Below, piece after piece: positions 6,168 to 9,426 of a stretch of 9,426 nt of DNA; within the stretch, counting starts at the first letter, position 1, and each line of letters opens with the position of its first letter. The stretch is taken from assembly GCF_002737765.1 (NCBI RefSeq), contig NZ_PEGG01000094.1, positions 1 through 9,426 of the forward strand, read 5' to 3'. Made by a program: the position numbers and the translations under genes. The notes under the pieces were generated by a model. It was given only the letters and a program-made list of their open reading frames with translations, did not search any database and had not been told where the DNA came from. This DNA comes from Caulobacter sp. B11 (lineage in GTDB: Bacteria > Pseudomonadota > Alphaproteobacteria > Caulobacterales > Caulobacteraceae).

Positions 6168-6920
6168 TCAGCCCTCGATCAGGCTGGTCCGCTCGTCGGC
6201 GGTCAGGGGGCGCCAGTGGCCCTCGGGCATGTCGCCCAGGGTGACGGTGCCGACCCGGACGCGGAACAGGTCGACGACCTTGAGCTCGACCAGTTCGCAC
6301 ATCCGGCGGATCTGGCCTTCGCGGAGCACGATGCGCAGACGCTGCTCGCTGATCAGGTCGACCTCGGCGGGCCGCAGCTGCCGCTCGTCCAGTTCCAGGC
6401 CGTGGCGAAGCAGGTCGATCTTCTCGTCGGTCAGTTCACCCATCACCGCGACGCGATATTCCTTTTCCAGCTGCGAGCCAGGGCCGATCACCGCCTTGGC
6501 CAAAACGCCGTCCTCGGACAGGATCAGCAGGCCGCGAGAATCCATGTCCAGGCGGCCGACCGGGGCCAGCCGGGTGTCCCAACCGGGGAAGGTCGGGCTT
6601 TCGCCCCACAGGGCGTCGCGGGTCAGCAGGCGCACGGCCGGCACCTGGCCGGGATCGGGCTGGGACGAGACGTAGCCGGCCGGCTTGTGGATCACCACCG
6701 ACATCTGGGAGTCCAGGCTGGCCTGGGCGTCGTCATTGAGCACCAGGGTCTGGCCGGGCTCGATCTTGCGGCCGACGTCGTCGACCCGCTGGCCGTCGAT
6801 CGAGACCAGGCCGCGGGCGATCAGAGCCTCGGCCTCGCGCCGCGAGCATACGCCGCTCTGGGCCAGCCAGCGATTGACCCGCTGGGGTTCGGCGTCTTGG
6901 TAGGTTCGGGTCCAGGCCAT
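6168..6920 (-). CDS. rRNA pseudouridine synthase, RsuA/RluB/RluF family (RluF-like)
   Basis: Cytoplasmic RNA-modifying enzyme that converts a specific uridine to pseudouridine. From the ATG at 6920 (250 aa), residues about 14-60 form an S4 RNA-binding domain (RVNRWLAQSGVCSRREAEALI). The catalytic domain follows with the HKPAGY segment and the active-site aspartate D125 in PVGRLDMDSRGLL. The C-terminal QIRRMCE and GEHW-like (PEGHWRPLT) segments resemble E. coli RluF, whose targets are 23S rRNA U2604 and tRNA-Tyr, so RluF is my best guess within the family, below symbol-level certainty. The frame stays open upstream to a TTG at 6998 next to the kinase stop, but the extra 26 residues are arginine-rich, lie over the GC hairpin, and are not part of the S4 domain, so I prefer 6920. 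The ribosome-binding site there is weak. It may be read through from the kinase gene or from a weak promoter near TCTAGACA upstream. Confidence 0.9.
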   Translation of the reverse strand: MAWTRTYQDAEPQRVNRWLAQSGVCSRREAEALIARGLVSIDGQRVDDVGRKIEPGQTLVLNDDAQASLDSQMSVVIHKPAGYVSSQPDPGQVPAVRLLTRDALWGESPTFPGWDTRLAPVGRLDMDSRGLLILSEDGVLAKAVIGPGSQLEKEYRVAVMGELTDEKIDLLRHGLELDERQLRPAEVDLISEQRLRIVLREGQIRRMCELVELKVVDLFRVRVGTVTLGDMPEGHWRPLTADERTSLIEG

Positions 6921-6973
6921 GTCGGTGTCCAGGCGCGCGACAGCGCGGCGGGTCTGTCTAGAGCCGAGCGGGC

Positions 6974-6991
6974 CCCGGCCGCAAGGCCGGG
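6974..6991 (-). terminator. GC hairpin just after the histidine kinase gene
   Basis: CCCGGCC and GGCCGGG (6974-6980 and 6985-6991) form a 7-bp perfect stem with a four-base loop, eight bases after the kinase stop codon on the minus strand. There is no T run, so at best it is a weak or factor-assisted terminator, or an mRNA 3'-end stabiliser. It lies inside the unlikely N-terminal extension of the pseudouridine synthase. Confidence 0.3.
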
Positions 6992-6998
6992 CAGGCAA

Positions 6999-8747
6999 CT
7001 AGCCCTCGGCCAAGGCCCGGGACGGCGACGCGACGGGGGACTCGAGCGCCTCGACCAGGGTGTCGATCAGATGATCGAGGCTGATCGGCTTGGTCACGAA
7101 GGCCTCGACGCCGATTTCGCGCCACTGGTCGCGATGCTCCGAAAGGGCGTTGGCGGTGAGGGCGATGACCGGGGTGCGGGCGTTGACGCCCTGGCTGTCG
7201 CGCAGGGCCATGGTCGCCTCGATCCCACCCATGACCGGCATCTGCATGTCCATCAGCACGACGTCGAAGGCGGTCGCGGCGCAGAGGTCCAGGGCGTCGC
7301 GCCCATGGTCGGCCAGGGTGATCAGGCAGCCGAACGGCTCCAGCAGCAGGCAAATGATGCGCTGATTGGTCGGATGATCCTCGACCAACAGCACCCGGGC
7401 CCCGTCAAGACGCGTCACGCCCCGGTCGAGGTCGGTCTCGACGCTGCTGGCCGGGACAGCCTCGTGCAGGGGCAGGCGCAGCCGGAACGTCGCCCCCTCG
7501 CCGAGGCGACTCGTCACGTCCAGGGTCCCGCCCATGGCCTGGGCCAGCGAGCGGCTGATGCTGAGGCCAAGCCCGGTGCCATGCTGGCGCGCCGCGCCGG
7601 CGCCGGCCTGCTCGAAACTGACAAAGACCCGCTCGACCTCGTCGGGCGACAGGCCGCAACCGGTGTCGGAAACGTCCAGGGCCAGGCAGCCCTGCTCGAC
7701 CTGCGCCTGGACCCGGATGGCGCCGTGCTCGGTGAACTTGACGGCGTTTGACAGCAGGTTGCCGAGGATCTGCTGGATCCGTAGCGGATCCACCAGCACC
7801 CGGGGCGGCAGGTCGTTGATCTCGACCTCAAGGGTCACGCCCTTTTCCGCGGCGCGGGGGGACCAGAGCTGGACGCCGGAGCGGATCCGCGCGGCCAGGT
7901 CGACCGGCGCGGGGGAAAGGTCGATCTTGCCCGACTCGATCTTCGACAAATCGAGCACGTCATTGACCAGGCCCAGCAGCATTTCGCTGGCGTTGGTCAG
8001 CATGGCGACATGCTGCTGCTGGCTGTCCGACAGCGGCGAGCGATCCAGCAGGGTCGCGGCGGCGACCACGGCGTTCATCGGGGTGCGGATCTCGTGGCTG
8101 ATCGTGGCGAGGAAGGCCGACTTGGCGGCGTTGGCCTGTTCGGCTCGCGTCCGCTCCGCGCGGGCCGAGTCGCCCGCCTTCTGCAGATTGGCTTCATTGG
8201 CGATGGTGCGGCCGACGGCGACCCTCAGATGCAGGATGTAGAGACACCCCGCGGCCGTCACCATGCCGTTCAGCAACAGGTCCCGCTCGGGGCTGACGAT
8301 TGCGCCCAGCAGGGGAAGGCCCAGGAGATAGGCGCCGTGCGGGATGACGGCGGCGAACAGCATGCGCGGCACGCTGTACATGTGAAGGGCCACGTTCAGC
8401 AGGCCGCCGGCAGGCTGAACCATCGCGAACATCTTGCCCGCGTCACCGCCGGCGAACCAGGAATAGACCGTGATTGAGGAATAGATGGTGGTGTTGAACG
8501 CCGAATAGCCGACCAGCAGCCACTCCTCGCCGGGCGAAACCACATGATCCGGGGATTGGCGAAGGGGTCTGAACAGCCACCAGTCGAGGGCCTGGGTGAC
8601 CATCACGACACCGAACCAGACGGCCGGCCAGGCGGTGCGGGTCAGGACGGTCACGGCCAGCCCGACGAAAAGGGCCAGGGCCATGCGGACCGGCAGCTCC
8701 TTGGCCCGGGTCAGCGCGATCGCGCGATAGCGGTCAGACATTGTCAT
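6999..8747 (-). CDS. Membrane hybrid sensor histidine kinase with C-terminal receiver
   Basis: Inner-membrane two-component kinase, 582 aa; the signal and partner are unknown. The N-terminal ~180 residues carry about six hydrophobic segments (roughly 20-37, 41-59, 76-98, 105-122, 128-150, 157-177) and no recognisable periplasmic, PAS or GAF sensor domain. A polar helix (181-212), probably coiled coil, leads to the HisKA domain with phospho-accepting H218 in SHEIRTP. The ATPase domain shows the N box (N334 in LSNAVKF), G1 (DTGCG, 361-365) and G2 (GTGLGLS, from 390). The receiver domain has acidic E456/D457, phospho-site D500 in LMDMQMP and K553 in VTKP. All key residues are present, so it should be active. 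With no Hpt domain in the chain, phosphate would pass to a separate Hpt protein, or the receiver would act on the kinase itself. It lies 45 bp downstream of the FtrA-like regulator on the same strand. The ATG at 8747 or the ATG two codons later (8741) may be the start. Confidence 0.93.
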   Translation of the reverse strand: MTMSDRYRAIALTRAKELPVRMALALFVGLAVTVLTRTAWPAVWFGVVMVTQALDWWLFRPLRQSPDHVVSPGEEWLLVGYSAFNTTIYSSITVYSWFAGGDAGKMFAMVQPAGGLLNVALHMYSVPRMLFAAVIPHGAYLLGLPLLGAIVSPERDLLLNGMVTAAGCLYILHLRVAVGRTIANEANLQKAGDSARAERTRAEQANAAKSAFLATISHEIRTPMNAVVAAATLLDRSPLSDSQQQHVAMLTNASEMLLGLVNDVLDLSKIESGKIDLSPAPVDLAARIRSGVQLWSPRAAEKGVTLEVEINDLPPRVLVDPLRIQQILGNLLSNAVKFTEHGAIRVQAQVEQGCLALDVSDTGCGLSPDEVERVFVSFEQAGAGAARQHGTGLGLSISRSLAQAMGGTLDVTSRLGEGATFRLRLPLHEAVPASSVETDLDRGVTRLDGARVLLVEDHPTNQRIICLLLEPFGCLITLADHGRDALDLCAATAFDVVLMDMQMPVMGGIEATMALRDSQGVNARTPVIALTANALSEHRDQWREIGVEAFVTKPISLDHLIDTLVEALESPVASPSRALAEG

Positions 8748-8752
8748 CTTGT

Positions 8753-8777
8753 GCTTAAGCTGCCGCCAACGGCTTAA
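8753..8777. promoter_or_regulatory. Inverted repeat in the gap before the kinase gene
   Basis: TTAAGC (8755-8760) and GCTTAA (8772-8777) form a perfect 6-bp inverted repeat with an 11-base spacer; the left arm lies in the palindrome GCTTAAGC (8753-8760). It is 6-30 bases upstream of the kinase start codon, in a 45-bp AT-richer gap beside the stop of the upstream regulator gene. It could be an operator or an mRNA hairpin. No convincing -35/-10 pair is visible. Confidence 0.3.
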
Positions 8778-8792
8778 TTTTTTGCAAGTTTT

Positions 8793-9426
8793 TCAGGGCT
8801 GTCCCGACACGCAAGGCGCTTGTGACCCAGATTGAGCAGAGAAACCTCGCCGGTAGGCGCCCGGCGACAGTCCGACACGGCGCTGAAACTGGTGGCGAAG
8901 CGCCGCCGCCCCGCTCAAGCCCACCACCGCCGCAACAACCTCCAGGGTGAGGCGAGAGGTCTCGAGAAGCTCCCGGGCGCGCGTCACCCGCGCGGCGGCG
9001 ATCCACTCGCCGGGCGGCGCGCCGGTGGCGTCCTTGAAGCGACGAATGAAGCTGCGCGGACTCATGGCGGCGTCGCGGGCCAGGGCCTTGATGGTCAGGT
9101 CCGTGTCCAGGCGGTGGGGCAGGGCGGCGATCAGTACGGCCAGGCGGCTGTCGGCGAGGGCGGACACGGGCGCCTCGATGAACTGGGCCTGGCCGCCGTC
9201 GCGATGCGGCGCGATCACCAACCGCCGCGCCACCTGATTGGCGACCTTGGGGCCGAAGTCCCGGCGAACCACGTGCAGGCACAGATCGAGCCCGGCCGCG
9301 CTGCCGGCCGAGGTCAGGATCTGGCCGTTGTCGACATAGAGAACATTGGCGTCGACCCGAATCTTGGGAAAGTCCGCCGCCAGACGCGCGGCATGGCGCC
9401 AGTGGGTGGTCACGGTCAGGCCGTCC
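8793..9426 (-). CDS. AraC-family regulator with DJ-1/PfpI domain, FtrA/GlxA type (5' partial)
   Basis: Transcription factor of the GATase1/DJ-1-like plus AraC class. The window contains only its C-terminal ~210 residues; the frame is open to the right edge and the in-frame GTG at 9413 is internal, since the residues before it (DGLTVTTHW) continue a conserved family segment. The visible end of the DJ-1/PfpI domain includes YVDNGQILTSAGSAAGLDLCLHVV and the linker RRLVIAPHRDGGQAQFI, both hallmarks of FtrA-type regulators. Two helix-turn-helix motifs follow: TIKALARDAAMSPRSFIRRF and LEVVAAVVGLSGAAALRHQF, ending in the LSPGAYRR signature. Members of this class often control amino acid or amine catabolism (ArgR, CdhR and GbdR in Pseudomonas), but nothing here shows a link to gabT/gabD, about 3 kb away on the other strand. 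It probably shares a transcript with the kinase gene. Confidence 0.92.
   Translation of the reverse strand, partial: DGLTVTTHWRHAARLAADFPKIRVDANVLYVDNGQILTSAGSAAGLDLCLHVVRRDFGPKVANQVARRLVIAPHRDGGQAQFIEAPVSALADSRLAVLIAALPHRLDTDLTIKALARDAAMSPRSFIRRFKDATGAPPGEWIAAARVTRARELLETSRLTLEVVAAVVGLSGAAALRHQFQRRVGLSPGAYRRGFSAQSGSQAPCVSGQP

Noticed and set aside
5995..6300. 101-codon minus-strand open frame across tRNA-Gly
   Set aside because: It reads through the tRNA and its promoter and into the pseudouridine synthase gene in a wrong frame.
6216..7751. 511-codon open frame on the plus strand, antisense to the kinase and pseudouridine synthase genes
   Set aside because: Its translation is rich in Gly, Gln, Asp and Arg with no domain, while both minus-strand genes beneath it carry complete catalytic motifs. 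Long antisense frames are expected in GC-rich coding DNA.
8755..8777. Possible CtrA binding site (two TTAA half-sites)
   Set aside because: The CtrA site has TTAA-N7-TTAA spacing; here the half-sites are 15 bases apart, so the match is poor.
1..9426. CRISPR array, insertion sequence, toxin-antitoxin or phage-defence genes
   Set aside because: I saw no spaced direct repeats, transposase or integrase motifs, or small paired genes; the coding content is metabolic and regulatory.

Overview
The window is GC-rich chromosomal DNA with dense coding, and it looks like an alphaproteobacterium, probably Caulobacterales (Caulobacter/Phenylobacterium-like). This is inferred from the base composition, the protein styles (FtrA/GlxA-type regulator, single-chain hybrid histidine kinase) and a promoter whose -10 (GCTAGAC) resembles the Caulobacter housekeeping -10. 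No species can be named from the sequence alone.

Left part, plus strand (1-5668): a catabolic gene cluster. A serine hydrolase of the beta-lactamase/penicillin-binding fold (cut by the window's left edge) overlaps a 12-helix MFS permease by ATGA. After 63 bp, which include a weak terminator-like hairpin, come gabT (4-aminobutyrate aminotransferase) and gabD (succinate-semialdehyde dehydrogenase), which overlap by GTGA. A simple reading is: hydrolyse an amide or ester, move a substrate or product across the membrane, remove the omega-amino group, oxidise the semialdehyde to a dicarboxylate and feed the TCA cycle. The order of chemistry (S-x-x-K hydrolase, omega-transaminase, semialdehyde dehydrogenase) parallels nylon-oligomer degradation (NylB/NylD/NylE). 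However, the GabT active-site residues match E. coli GabT, so GABA or a GABA conjugate is the more conservative substrate.

Middle (5669-6008): about 340 bp without a convincing gene, lying between convergent transcription units. It holds a strong hairpin followed by TTTT on the minus strand, a cluster of short perfect palindromes, and a 14-bp perfect inverted repeat, one arm of which is the 3' end of a tRNA-Gly(CCC) gene (6009-6083, minus). A sigma-70-like promoter for the tRNA lies at 6110-6138.

Right part, minus strand (6168-9426), in transcription order: an AraC-family regulator of the DJ-1/PfpI (FtrA/GlxA) type cut by the right edge, a membrane hybrid histidine kinase with a C-terminal receiver, and an RluF-like S4-domain pseudouridine synthase. 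A 45-bp gap containing an inverted repeat separates regulator and kinase; a GC hairpin follows the kinase.

Most of the window is ordinary metabolism and signalling. The places most worth a second look are the hydrolase-permease-gabT-gabD cluster and the structured non-coding DNA beside tRNA-Gly.
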